Source of the DNA: Pisolithus tinctorius
Lineage: Eukaryota; Basidiomycota; Agaricomycetes; Boletales; Pisolithaceae
Direction of reading: 5' to 3'
Assembly (NCBI GenBank): GCA_024663395.1
Contig: JANFAH010000066.1
Coordinates: 186,001 to 250,000 of the forward strand
DNA length: 64,000 nucleotides
Below are positions 1-11,697 of this stretch, piece by piece (the stretch's first letter is position 1; each line of letters opens with the position of its first letter). The notes under the pieces were generated by a model. The model saw only the letters and a list, made by a program, of their open reading frames with translations. It searched no databases and was not told where the DNA came from. A program made the position numbers and the translations under genes.

Positions 1-68
1 TACAGGTACAAAAGAAAGAGTCCACGAACCAAAGAGCGTACCAATGACGAAGCCCACCTCTCCCTGCG

Positions 69-1337
69 TTAGAGTTTTGCCTGGGCCGACTCCGACAGTC
101 TCCGCTCGCGCTCCTTACGAGCTAACAAAGCCTTTCCGGCTCGGCTTGTGGTCTCTCTCGTAAGAACGCTTGAGATCCATGAGCCGGTGTCTGCCAGCAA
201 TGGAAGAGAGACTGGCCCAACATCCCATGCAGGCCCTTGCACAACAGGGCTATCTATAAAGCGGCATGTGAGCTAGACTCAACGTGACTACTGATTCAGC
301 CGCTCACCTGAGTGAGGTTCACCAACGTCACCATACGAATCTTCTCCCATGAGAGCATACACGACGTCCTCGGTAGCCACGTTGCCCGTTGCACCTGGCG
401 AGTACGGACAACCTCCCAGACCTCCCACGGAGGCATCAAAGGCCCTTAGACCAAAATCAAGGGCCGTCTTGATGTTGGCGAGTGCCGTGCCGTTGGTATC
501 ATGGAACTACGCAGCATCAGCAGATGTCAGGACTCATCGTGGACCATGTATAGAGACTCACGTGTCCAGCTAACTGGCTAACGCTGATGTCCTTTGTCAC
601 TTCTTCTAGAACAGCACGGACGCTTGCGGGCGTGCCTGCACCAGTGGTATCTCCCAGGCTAACCTCATAGCAACCCATCTTCAGTAGTTCACGTGCTACT
701 TCTCGGACTCTCCGTGGGTCTACTCTTCCGGAGTAGGGACATGTTATGATGACGGAGACGTAACCGCGTACCCTCAGGCCAGCATCAAGGGCCACACGCA
801 CTACGGGAGCTAGACGAGCCAAGGACTCAGCTACAGTGGCATTGGTATTAGCTTTGGAAAAAGCATCCGTCGCTGAGGTAAAAACAGCTATTTCAGTGAT
901 GGGTGGTGGGGAAGAGTTCCGTGAGAGGAGATTGAGGACATCGTCGAGGCCCTTTTGGTTGGGTACCAGGACGGAGTAGCTCGCGTTAGCTACGGGTTCG
1001 ATCAAGGACAGAACCTCTGATGTACCTGCCATCTGCACTGAGAGTGAAGCAGCCACCTTATGATATTGGCTATAGATCACATACTTACCTGCGGAACCCA
1101 CTTTGGACTAACGAAACTCCCTACTTCGATATTTCGCATTCCAGCACGAGCAAGTCGGTTTATAAGCTCGGCCTTAATAGCTGGGGAAATCGGGCGCTGC
1201 TCGTTCTGGAGACCATCCCGGGGACCAACCTCGACTATCTTCACAAAGCTGGAAGCCGGGCGACTTTGTGAGTGTCTCGGTAGCATCCCCCGCCGAAGAG
1301 AAGCACGTCGGATTACTTGCGAAGATGGACGAAACAT
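69..1337 (-). CDS. HMGCL: Hydroxymethylglutaryl-CoA lyase, mitochondrial (4 exons)
   Basis: Cleaves HMG-CoA to acetyl-CoA and acetoacetate, the last step of leucine breakdown and ketogenesis. Exons read 1337-1089, 1032-562, 506-308 and 190-69; all junctions are GT..AG, phases fit, and the total is 346 codons plus stop, close to the family's usual length. The N-terminus ([17 protein letters not shown]) is rich in Arg and Ser without acidic residues, as in a mitochondrial presequence. The TIM-barrel then starts with [11 protein letters not shown]. The metal-binding FHDTNG spans the exon 2/3 join, and the family signature [15 protein letters not shown] carries the catalytic loop cysteine. The C-terminus [19 protein letters not shown] matches the family end. 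The start was chosen as the first Met before the presequence. A longer in-frame Met lies upstream (1520) but has no family support. Confidence 0.93.
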
Positions 1338-2205
1338 AGAACAAGTGGCAGTTGGGCTGAGACGGCCGAGCTCGCTGCCACGGCTGTGTGAGCGTCCCTG
1401 TCGTTGGCGCCACTCACACCGGAACAAACCGACGTCCTGTCTACACTGGTCGACAATGACATACTTCAAAACCTGGCAATTGAACACTGAACTGGGCTCA
1501 TCGCCCAATACGCTTGGCACTCGCCGGCGTCATCGTCACTGTCAGGGGCGTAACACACGTCGTCGGAATCACGAACGTTCGTGCAAGGCAGGGCGGTTTC
1601 ACTTCGTTCTGTCATCCTCGGCAACAGGTCAGTGTGTACTCGTAGAACACCGTGAATTGCATACGGCAGCCGTACTGCATTTACACACTTCCATGTCCAG
1701 GCGGATCATAATGTACTCCCAGTCGCTGTGTTCGTTGCGTCCATCTGGTGCTCCAGCTGGCCTGACCTGTATGGGACTTAATCCCACTCTGCTTGGAGTG
1801 CTACTTGGGCTGCAGTGAGTCTTGGCTTATCTTTACCCTGTTACATCGTCACTTTCTGCATCGTGTGTATCATGCATGACTCTCGCCATGTTCACACCAT
1901 CATATCCGTCCGGTGCATGCCAGGAAGGGTGCTTCCCAGATATACTATTGATGAATGTTTTTTTTTGTCCACCCGTTGCATGCACGGTGACGGGTTGGCT
2001 GGAAACGACTCAATCAAGACGGGTCCTCTTCACAGGCCGAGCATGTGCGGTCATCTTTTCACGGCACGTTGGGATGGAACTGTATGGCAAAATACGACAC
2101 CCCTATGATGTGTAATGTTTTCCCAGTTATATGTTTTGCCTGTCCTATGTCAAGAACATCTCTGAAGATCCGAATTAGCAGATGTGTCACGCAGCTGAAT
2201 CGTTC
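1338..2205. other. Intergenic stretch, no supported gene
   Basis: Open frames on both strands here are short, overlap one another and match nothing I recognise. The segment next to 1337 should hold the HMG-CoA lyase promoter (minus strand). Confidence 0.5.
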
Positions 2206-2505
2206 TTATTGCGCATACACGAGGAAACCGACTACTTTGCCCTCTGGGAGCTCCTGCTGCAGCGTGACCTTTTCCTTCACATCGCGCGCCGTGGTCTCTC
2301 CTGAGATACAGACCTTCCCGCAATAAGCGCATTCGTGTGGTCTATACTTGGTTAACTTGCCTTCCTCAGAAATATCTGGGAATCGTTCTGGGGGCAGTTG
2401 TTTCGATACAGGGGTGTTGGGTCCCGACCGACACTTGATCGCCTTGTTTCCAACTGTCCTGTCATCAACTGTTTTCTGTCTTGAATTATCTGTCTCGTTT
2501 GACAT
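2206..2505 (-). CDS. Small hypothetical protein with a CxxC pair (tentative)
   Basis: A 99-codon open frame starting MSNETDNSRQ. I recognise no family. It is hydrophilic and contains CAYCGKVC, which could hold a metal. A TATATATAAA stretch lies about 70 bp upstream of the ATG on the same strand, the spacing of a TATA box plus short leader. That is the main reason to list it. There is no intron evidence and no homology, so it may be a chance frame. Confidence 0.3.
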   Translation of the reverse strand: MSNETDNSRQKTVDDRTVGNKAIKCRSGPNTPVSKQLPPERFPDISEEGKLTKYRPHECAYCGKVCISGETTARDVKEKVTLQQELPEGKVVGFLVYAQ

Positions 2506-2926
2506 AGCCCACGTCTTTCTGACAAGTCTTCGCATCGGGTAGTTTCACACCGACAATTCTGCTTCCTCAGTTTATATATATCACTTCTGACAACTCCTGT
2601 ATGTTGAGTCTGACAATCTATGAAAGATATCCATTGAGAACGCAACAAGGATAGTACCAATTGTCATATGTCCACTAGGACACTAGTGGGATGGCGTTTG
2701 AGTATTCTTCACTCCCCCCCTCCACTCGACATGACGACAGGAGAGACCTCATCGGCTACCTCCCTATCCCCTGGGTCAAACAACACAAACGTTAGTGGCG
2801 TGGTACAGGGTAAAGTTAGTGGATGCTGCGCAGGATTCCCAGAACGACCGCCGGCAGCAGAGATCACCTACATAGTGGATCGAGAGAGCAACTACTTTGT
2901 CAAAACCAAAGATGGTACACTTTCGA

Positions 2927-3664
2927 CTACTCCAATCTTTCCAAGAATCCTGCCCCAACTGTCTTGAGTTTACTTGTAAAGTTCTCATACCATCTGGCAA
3001 TGAGGCCGATCGGGATAAGATTATCTGGCCCGATGTTCTGCATCCCTGAAAACCCAGACACATAATTAAACAGGTGCTTGGCTATTTTCTCCGCCAAGAT
3101 GGTCGGATCGAGCGGTCTAGTGACTGACGACGACGCCGCGTTCAGCGTAGAGTTAATCGTATGTGCGGGAAGTGCCGCCATCTGTGCCATGACTGTTTCT
3201 AGTGGCTCGATTGCGAGACCGAGGATGGCCGTAACCTCGCCGGTCGTCGAGGATGCCGCTGAAGTAAATGCAGACGGTGTGCTCATCCCGGATGCGGGGG
3301 TGGAGAAGGCAGAGCGCAAACGGAAGATTGCGGAGGGTTTCTCGTTAGACAGCCTGATGCCATCCAGATCAAACTGTGAAATGACTGGTAAAGCCCGGAT
3401 AAGATACCCACATTCCGAGAACTTGAGAGCCCTTTCCAGGCCAAAAGAAGTGCACTGTGCAGCCGTAGCCATCTGGGAATGGAACTGCAAGCCTATCAGA
3501 GCTAAGTTGTCCGCTGGGACGGGAATTGACGCACTCGTTCCCAATAAGAATACGCAGATATGATTCACTTTTTCTGCAGCAGGTATTTCAAACAGTGCGT
3601 GTGTCTCGTCAACTTGTTGGAGATTCGTTTGGAGAAGGCGACCAGCGACACAACACCCAAACAT
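2927..3664 (-). CDS. Hikeshi / OPI10 family protein, nuclear import of HSP70 (3 exons)
   Basis: Hikeshi carries HSP70-type chaperones into the nucleus during heat stress; the yeast relative is Opi10. Exons read 3664-3535, 3484-3412 and 3353-2927, giving 209 codons plus stop (human 197). The N-terminus MFGCCVAGRLLQTNLQQVDE and the INHICVFLLGT segment are diagnostic. Splicing restores the conserved GTIPFPDGYG and GMLSNEKPSAIFRLR blocks, which an unspliced reading would miss; the frame happens to stay open through both introns. Donors are GTGCGT and GTGGGT. The C-terminal IARWYENFTSKL matches the family's WYENF block. A Ser/Thr/Ala-rich linker sits mid-protein. Confidence 0.93.
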   Translation of the reverse strand: MFGCCVAGRLLQTNLQQVDETHALFEIPAAEKVNHICVFLLGTSASIPVPADNLALIGLQFHSQMATAAQCTSFGLERALKFSECGYLIRALPVISQFDLDGIRLSNEKPSAIFRLRSAFSTPASGMSTPSAFTSAASSTTGEVTAILGLAIEPLETVMAQMAALPAHTINSTLNAASSSVTRPLDPTILAEKIAKHLFNYVSGFSGMQNIGPDNLIPIGLIARWYENFTSKLKTVGAGFLERLE

Positions 3665-4020
3665 TCTTGTTGCGATATCGTGCGGGTGGGTTCTGCGTGG
3701 GAGAAGCGTCTGAGACAGTGGTGCTCAAAGTGTTCGCAGCAAGTGGTGCGCCAAGGGTGACATCAGGGCATGGCATTTGGCAGTCGATATGAAATGGATT
3801 ACAGCCACATTCGCGAAATGCGCACTTGGTTCTCGAACAAGATCGAAACTTGCTCATGCACGAAACGACTGGAAACAGTCCCTCACGCAATATTATTATT
3901 AGGATACATAATTATAGAGAGCGATGACGGGAGAACGTCGTGTCCAGACCGTCCAAAGGGTCCATGAGTAGGCGCCTGGTATTTAAGGTCGACACCAACA
4001 ACAAACTAAAATCGACATCT
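3665..4020. other. Intergenic region between Hikeshi start and transporter end
   Basis: Holds the presumed promoter of the Hikeshi gene and the 3' flank of the transporter. No convincing coding frame or repeat seen. Confidence 0.5.
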
Positions 4021-5411
4021 CTACTCCGGCTTTACAGGCGTACCATTCCCAACCTCTACGTCTTCTAGTGGAACTCTTTCGTACTTGGTTGAGTTCGCGT
4101 CCGACCGTGGTGCCTGAGATTCGACGTGCTTTACCCAAGTGTAGTAAATAGAACCAGCAAGGATAACAGCTATGGAAGAGATACGCCCGCTGAAGTTGTG
4201 AGAGTTCAACCTGGGGGGTACACCTTAGGAAGCAACATGCTTACCCTGACAAGAGTTCATTAAATAACCACATCCCGAGGAGAGATGCCGCCACACCACG
4301 AACAGCGGAAGATATCATGTGCGTAATAGGAGAGGTGACCTTGATGGACAAGACACTAGCAACGCTCATCAAGAAGCCAAAGGATCCCTGGGACATGAAC
4401 CTCTTAGTCAGGGCTACAATACGTGTACAATGATTGCAGTGCTCACAGTGATGAGAGATCCCCAGATAAAGGTACTCAATGGAGAGAGTCCACCGTCGGC
4501 AGGAAAGACAGCTACAGGCTCTCCAAAGAACAGCTCTGTAATACCAGGCAACTCTCCCGCGAGGATGACAAGAGGTATCATAAGAACCGCGCTGAATAGA
4601 TTCGTGTACCAGGACAGATGCATCGCACTGCCATGGACAACGTCAAGACTCTTTTTGATGACTACCGAGTGAACGGCGGTGATGGCAGAGCTCGTGACGC
4701 CGAAAGCTAGGCCAAGAGAAGAAATAGGTATTGCGTCCAAGAAGACACCGATGAAGAAACCAAGCGTTACCACTGAGCAGGAGAGGAGGATGCGCAAGGA
4801 TGGCCGTGAGTGCAGGAATAAGTAAGACGTTGCAACTGTGAAAGGTAATAGTAGACCGCGAGCAACCTGGTAAAAGGACGCGTCTACATATTTAAGAGTG
4901 AAGTTGCTGAAGCTAGGGGAAAAGATAGTGTGCAGAAGCATACAAGTCCATCATGATATTCGTACCTGAGGCCGACCACGTTAAGACCGACAGTGGCGGC
5001 AAGACCCCTGATAAGCTGGCCATCAATGTAGAGTGGTATTTGCACTAGACCGACAGCATGAGATGCAAGGAAAAGGGCAACTGCAATCACGAGTTGGGTG
5101 AACAAGAAGAACAGCGGTACGGTGGTTGTCTGTAACACCCATTTGTTGCTGGTTCCATATTAATCAACAACATGAAGAACATGGGAAACATGCGCACGCC
5201 ATGACCATCTGTAAAAGTGAAACTGGATGTTGGAGAGCTGCTGAACATGGGAAGAACAGGTGCTTACCGCCAATGCAGCAATCAAGTAAAACGACACGGT
5301 TCCCGTCTACCCCAATTCAGCGCCTGGAAGTACCATAATCCTTCGCACACCACTTACAACGAGTAACCGGTTGTTTTGCTGCTGGGCCCGGGCATTGTGA
5401 TGGGGAGACAT
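4021..5411 (-). CDS. GDP-fucose-type nucleotide-sugar transporter, SLC35C1-like (7 exons)
   Basis: Member of the drug/metabolite transporter superfamily (TPT branch) that moves nucleotide sugars into the Golgi. Exons read 5411-5358, 5306-5268, 5208-5198, 5148-4966, 4912-4447, 4387-4245 and 4189-4021; the sum is 354 codons plus stop (human SLC35C1 364). Exon 3 is only 11 nt but is needed to produce MVMANKWVLQTTTVP in frame. About ten hydrophobic helices are visible. Family blocks include YVDASFYQVARGL, SIKVTSPITHMISSA and AGSIYYTWVKHVE. The tail is hydrophilic and short. The substrate is inferred from similarity only; other GDP-sugars are possible in fungi. It shares a 334-bp divergent intergenic region with MRE11. 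Confidence 0.9.
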
Positions 5412-5745
5412 TGTTCGACGAATTATTAGGTGTGGTAACAAGGGTGAAACTGGACGAGATTAGTCGCTGGGGGGTCATTGAGAGGGAAACAATGATACTG
5501 ACGATTTCCAGCCTTCGATATAAAAGAATGAACCAGGCCGTGGTCTTGTGTCGTTTACCTAGTTTTGCCTGGTTTTGAAGGAGCGTGAGGGAAAAAGTTT
5601 GCAGGGCCGGGTGTCCAGGGGGTGACAGTCAAGCGCAGCAGTCTCAGAGTCGAAACAACTGCCTCCGCTTTTGGGGTCACGTGGGCCAATATAATCCGCC
5701 GCGTCGCGTCCGGCGTGAGTCGTCTGGAAAGTCAAGACTAGGAGG
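5412..5745. promoter_or_regulatory. Divergent promoter region, transporter (-) / MRE11 (+)
   Basis: 334 bp separate the two start codons, so both promoters must lie here or overlap. No clear TATA box was found for either gene. Confidence 0.5.
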
Positions 5746-8634
5746 ATGTCAGACCCAGGCCGAGATTCAGTGCCGCCAGCGCCCACGTTGCGTCATGCAG
5801 GTGCGTAGCGATGTTGATCATACTCTAGGGTGTTGTCGAATGCAAGAATCTCCTTTCAGATCCAGACAACACCATGCGGATTCTGCTAGCGACGGACAAT
5901 CACATTGGTTATTTAGAGCGAGATCCTATCCGTGGCCAAGACTCTATCAACACTTTCAAGGAAATATTGCAGCTGGCCGTCAAACACGATGTGAGCATCT
6001 TTCTCGCAATGTACGGTGGCCGCACGACTCGTAAGGCTACCTTGGATCCAACGCCTGCTCTTGTCGAACAAGGGATTGAAATCATAACAGGTCGATTTCA
6101 TCCTACTGGCCGGCGATCTGTTCCATGAGAATAGACCGTCGCGAGACTGTCTCTATCAAGTCACCGGTCTCCTGCGGCAATATACTATGGGTGATAAACC
6201 GATTCAAGTCGAGCTGCTCAGCGACCCTAACGAAGGCAAAGCCGCAAGTTATGAGTAAGCTTACAGCATAGCAGTCGTGACGCTGCTCATGGGATTACAG
6301 TTTCCCAGCAATCAATTACGAGGACCCAAACCTAAATGTAGCCATACCCGTCTTTTCTATCCACGGAAATCACGACGATCCTCAAGGTGCTGGACCAGTA
6401 GGTCGTAAATCAATTAACTGCACGCAGTCTTAATCGCAACATTTAGGAAGGGGCGTTATGCGCTTTGGATGTGCTGTCTGCTTCGGGTCTCATAAACTAC
6501 ATGGGGAAATTTGACTTGCCGCTATCAGAAGCGGACGCACAAACCGCAGGAATCGCCATAAGACCCGTCCTCCTTCGGAAAGGAACCACGCATCTGGGTT
6601 TGTATGGTGTCGGCAACGTCAAGGATCAACGCATGCACTTTGAACTTCGTAGTAACCGTGTGCGAATGTACATGCCTCGCAACAGAGACGAATGGTTTAA
6701 TATCCTTCTCCTTCACCAAAACCGGTATGCGCGTTCTTGATTCAGGGCGTGGTTCTCTCTTATTCGATTATTCCTGCCAACAGCGTACGGCACGGAGCTC
6801 AAGAGTCCGTGCCTGAAGGGATGTTCGATGATAGCGTGGACCTGGTTGTATGGGGCCACGAACACGACTGTCGGATTGTACCAGAGCCGGTAGCAGGGAA
6901 ACCGTATTACATCACACAACCCGGATCTTCGATTGCCACTTCACTGGCAGACGGCGAGTCAATTGAGAAGTATGGATCAATGCTTTAGACCAGTTACTAT
7001 ATAGCATATAGATTTTGACAATCGTTCCACAGACACGTTGCATTACTCCAAATACAAGACAAGGAATTTGAAATGAAGCCTATCCCCCTCCGCACGGTGC
7101 GCCCCTTCGTGCTAGAGGAGGTGGTGTTAAGCGAAGCTGCCGAAGAGGAAGACTTCGAATTGAATGATCAGATCGCTGTTTCCAAGTTCTTGAAATCACG
7201 AGTATGATAGATTTCTTCGAGTGTTATGGCCGTTGATCTGAAGTTATTAAGGTCAACGCACTTATTGACCAGGCAAACAAACTCTGGGATGATCGCAATG
7301 CCCGAGCCGTCGAGGATGGAGATGAACCCCTGCCTCCTATGCTTCCGCTTGTTCGATTGAAGGTATGTCGAGGCTCACTTGGAAATGACACGATTCATTA
7401 ATTTCCCCCAAGGTTGATACAACGGGTGTAAGTGAAATGTCGAACCCCATCCGGTTTGGCCAGGAGTTCCAGGGACGGATCGCAAACCCGCGCGATGTCC
7501 TTGTCTTCCACCGTGCAAAAAGAACAACTCGCTCTTCCAAGGTTACGATTGACCAACCGGAGCTTAGCATCGACGACCCAGAACTTAGCATCACCGAAAA
7601 GTTATCCAAGGTCCGCATGCAGACGCTCGTCAAGGAATACTTGGCAGCGCAGGAATTACAGCTTTTGGGCGAGGGCGGGATGTCGGATGCGATCCAAATG
7701 TTCGTAGAGAAAGATGACTCTCATGCTATTCAAACGTATGTGGAACCTTGTTCTCAATGTGGCCGGTGCTCATGACTTATTCCAGGCATGTGACAACCGC
7801 CTTAAAGGCCCTCATGAAAGGAGTGCAAGCAAACGGAGAGGTGGACGAGGGCGACCTCGATAATGTGGTATGTCGACCCTGCCAAACCTTGATGCGTAGG
7901 GCACATGATGACACCTTCAAGCTTGTCAAAGTCAGGGAGCAACACGAAACGGAATATGCCGAACGAAGCAGAACAGGGAAGACTGCGAAAGGAAAAGGAA
8001 AGGTAACCTGTGATTCCACTATCGCTCACGTTATTTGCCGTTCTCAATTTGGTTGTGTTAGGGGAAGACAAGGGATGAGGATTCTGATAACGCGTCAGTG
8101 GATTCGATGATGATGGAAGTGGACGGTGGCGGCTCGGATGTGGACTTTGATAATGACGAAGACCTGAATGTACCACCACCAACAAAGAAGACTGCACCAA
8201 AAAGAGCAACAACCACGAAAGCCCCTGCAAAAAAGGCACCAGTAAAAGGCAGAGGAAAAAAGGCTGTGGAGAGCGAAGAGGAGGAAGTGATAGACCTTGA
8301 GAGTATTGAAGATGAAGACGAAGACGAACCAGCCCCAAAATCGACAAAAAGGACTAATCGGGCGGCAGTTTTGAGGTGAGGGTTACTGCAGTTTCCATTT
8401 CTCGAACAGATAATCATCTGATGGAATTGCGGTCATAGCCAACCTGCCAAGAGAGCCCCCGCTAAACGTGGTGCATCGTCAAAAGCGAAGGACTCCACAC
8501 AATCTACACTCGCGTTTGCCTCATCAGGGAGATCTACGAGAGCTGCTGCATCTAGAGCCAGGGGTAAAATGGCCTCTACTGCGGGTACTTTCACTAGCGT
8601 CTTGATTGCCAATTCTGACGGTGACCCAGATTGA
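5746..8634 (+). CDS. MRE11: MRE11 double-strand-break repair nuclease (12 exons)
   Basis: Nuclease subunit of the MRE11-RAD50-NBS1 complex, which processes DNA breaks and telomeres in the nucleus. Exons read 5746-5800, 5860-5990, 6091-6254, 6301-6397, 6447-6724, 6784-6969, 7033-7201, 7252-7362, 7413-7735, 7786-8002, 8062-8375 and 8439-8634; all phases fit and give 746 codons plus stop (human 708). A further 54-nt in-frame intron (7868-7921) is possible. Phosphoesterase motifs are complete: [34 protein letters not shown] and GHEHDC. The capping region follows, then a C-terminal tail alternating acidic runs with Lys/Pro/Ala-rich basic repeats ([12 protein letters not shown]) that probably binds DNA. 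The start is set by a short exon 1 that joins in phase to [14 protein letters not shown]. Confidence 0.96.
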
Positions 8635-9197
8635 TAGTGACTAAGTGTTAAAATTATGGGGCTTTGTGTCGTTCTTCGATGATCGGTCCCTCAGATACGC
8701 GGCATTATTGTCAGCATTATAACTCCATGGATGGACTGCTTGGCAAGGTACACGTGCGATGATCCCCAGTAGAATCTCTGGAGTATCCGGAGAAGGGACT
8801 CGGGACTCTACTGGGGAATGCATTTCATTACCAGCAATGGACGTTAGCGTTGTACGATTAGAAAAACTTCTGTATAGAAAGCCGTACCTGACGTGAACAG
8901 ACAGACACGCCACAATCACGGAAGGGTTTGAAAGAGGCTTTTCAAGCAAGATAGAATAATAGAGACACTGTCTTAGTCGACATACTAGCAGCCTCTCGAA
9001 TACTTCAGTCCCAGGCGAAAACCCGTCTAGTTTGCACCAAGTCCCCTGAAACCAGATGGTAGGTGACCGAAATATGATGCTGTCGAGGCAGCAGCCACCT
9101 CCCGAGACATGTTCATATCGTCGCTTTTATCGGTTCATTTGCATAATAAGTCATGTCGCATAGCGAATACAGCATTGCTTAACAGAAGAAAGTAGCG
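8635..9197. other. Intergenic stretch between convergent MRE11 and PSMB2
   Basis: Convergent gene ends, so two 3' UTRs are expected. A 102-codon minus frame at 8641-8949 has no recognisable features and was not called. Confidence 0.5.
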
Positions 9198-9927
9198 TCA
9201 AATCTCCACCTCCCGTACACCGTCCTTGTCGACCACCTTAACCATGTACTTGCTTGGGCTCACGACTAGTCGCTTCGCGACCTCGTCAAGGCACCGTTTC
9301 AACGTGGCCAAGCCCTCTTCTAAAGGCGCTTCAGGATCATGATACCTGATCAGCGTAATTCGTTAGCATCTCCTTCGGAGGACTGCAACCAACCATCCGC
9401 GACAATGCATATAAAAACAAACTCACCTGTCCAGTAAACTCAATGCAAAGTAGCTCCCATACCCGTGAGCAGCAAACGGCACTTCGACCACAGAGCCCAG
9501 ATAATCTATCCAATACAGATTCGGTTTGTTCTCAGCTTGGTCATATCCACCGAGGAGCAAGTTCACAGAGTATGGATTGCGCGATCGGAGACTCTGCGCC
9601 AATGAACGACGTATCCAAGAGGCAGCGGCAGGTGGACGAAGCGGGTAGAGATTGCGGATTTGGTACAGACGAATGTTCCGCTCGACGTATTCGGCAAACT
9701 GAACGGTGTCACCTGAAGTGAATTAAATATGATCTGGCTCAATCTTCAGTTGATATCCAGTTCAACCACAACTGACCTGGTTCTCCCGAGTATGCCATCA
9801 ACAAGTGCGTGCCCAATTCCTTGATTTTATCTTCGTCGACCTTCATTTTGACTATGGAACGGGCCGCTGTGGTATCGGCTGCAACGATTACATAGCCTTT
9901 GCCTGTGAGAGCGAACGAAGTCTCCAT
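9198..9927 (-). CDS. PSMB2: 20S proteasome subunit beta type-2 / yeast Pre1 (3 exons)
   Basis: Non-catalytic beta-ring subunit of the 20S proteasome core. Exons read 9927-9777, 9712-9427 and 9345-9198, giving 194 codons plus stop (human 201, yeast Pre1 198). Like its family it begins directly with the mature fold ([20 protein letters not shown]), with no propeptide and without the catalytic Thr arrangement of active beta subunits. Clear family blocks are [47 protein letters not shown] and [15 protein letters not shown]. The conserved C-terminal half-turn ends in VREVEI. Confidence 0.96.
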
Positions 9928-11697
9928 CGTATCGAATGTAAATTGTGGTGGACAACTAAAAATGTGACGCGTTCGAATGCCTTACGACTGACAGGGGACG
10001 CGCGTTGCCCGAGTTATTTTCCAAATTATTTTTGCGGATTAATTTGCTTAGCTAAGTCTACCTGGCGAGGATTGCTTGCTGCGGGGCTGCGAGCCACGCA
10101 AGAGCCACGTCCAACATTCGGACTTTCCAATTGCTCTGGCATAACTGCGCGAGGCCTGACAATTCACGCCGTACGTGCTTTCGTTGACGGCCTTTCAAAT
10201 CCTGTTAGATCTCGGCCTATTCGCCGAACAGTTGAATACGTCAAGCTGGGAACTTGGAAGTCTTAGCACGATAAAGGGTATCTCTTCGTTGTCCACGAGG
10301 TGCCTTCACACGCGTTTTGGAAGATGTAAATTTGAACACCCAAATCCGAGACTGATATCGTGCTAGCACGTCGGCCGTGATACTGCGACGAGCTTTTATG
10401 CCCCTTACCACCGATCAAGACTTTCACATAGCGTCGAACGGAAGGCGGGCATCCTGTACGATCCGATGGTGTTTTTGGAACCGCGTCAATTGCTCGTGCG
10501 ACCCGGAATTGCATTTATATACTTAGATCGGGCGACTACTATATCCCTTCCATATGAACGTCTGGCCGCTTTGCTCCTCCCATTTCGTGAGAAGTCGTTG
10601 CATTCCGCGAAGCTGCGACAAGATGTAGGTAAGCAACGGCGCAAGTGTCGGAACCTTGGTATTTGCGCTCAGCTGCGAGGGATGTTCACGCCCTGTTTTC
10701 CAAACTCTGCATAGCACTGACAAGTTGATTTGGCTGACTACACTGGACAAGTTAGGTACATGCACCCCGGGCCCGGCGGTATCCGAACCACACGTTACTG
10801 GCTTCGACGACACGGGGGCTCTCGAGTGCATGCTTTACCATGCATGTGAACAATACTGTCAGAAATTAGAGCGCGGCTAACAGATTTGGAGAATCAAGTA
10901 GAACATTAACTACAGTTTGTAGACCATCGAGTCTGTCGGACGCTCTGTCAAAGGTTTCCCGTTGCGTATTAGGAGTGTTGATCCTACTATAATTGCAAAG
11001 CTCTAATTACGGGTCGCGGGATAAAATGCCACCACCATCAAGCACAGCTTGATACGGTCTCCACTGGTTCGTTTCTGGCCCTATGGCCGTGAGAAGGCAA
11101 AAAGACCACACCTGGAAGGGTCCTACCAATGAGGGTGACGTCGAAAATTTTTGGAAAACAAGGTTCCTACGATCCTACTGTATTTGTTTGCTCTCGACCC
11201 TAAGAGACATAATATGACGAATCTTGGTGGCCCCACCCAGGTAAGTATGTAGCTCTCTTCGTTCTTGGCAGGATCAGCTGAAGCTAGACTGCAGAAACAA
11301 TCATATTTTGCCATCGAGGGCCCACCTTCGCGAAGACGTCGAAGGTGCGAGTATAGCGGCAGCGGAGGTCGGAAGACCTTATCGCGAGCAGCCACGTGGC
11401 GTTGCGAGAGCGACCGATTTGGCATGGATCTTGTTCCGATCTGAGGAGAATTCCGCTCCAAATGCAAGGGTTATGAACCTGCTTGTACTACGCAGTCAGT
11501 TCCTGTGCCACGCCTTCCGCTAGCTTCGCCCATCAGGCTGGTCTGACGAAACAATTTTTGACACGCTCACACAAATTTTACCACCCGATTTAGCGAAGCG
11601 GACCGTTTCTCGCATCTGGATGTGGTCATGGTTAAATAGCAGGGCCTGGCATGCGGTTTGCTACCTCCTCAGACTACCATTCGACCACTGCTCCAAT
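9928..11697. other. 1.8-kb intergenic region, no supported gene
   Basis: Lies between the divergent PSMB2 and thioesterase genes. Short frames occur on both strands but none shows splice-compatible extension, codon bias or a family match. Promoters of both neighbours must be inside. A lowly conserved gene cannot be excluded. Confidence 0.45.

Noticed and set aside
1060..1818. 252-codon plus frame opposite HMG-CoA lyase exon 1
   Set aside because: Arg/Cys-rich shadow of the coding strand and upstream region with no domain content.
2668..2967. Plus-strand frame starting MSTRTLVGWRLSILH
   Set aside because: Overlaps the 3' end of the Hikeshi gene, shows no family match and no clear promoter. 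It could still be a small gene.
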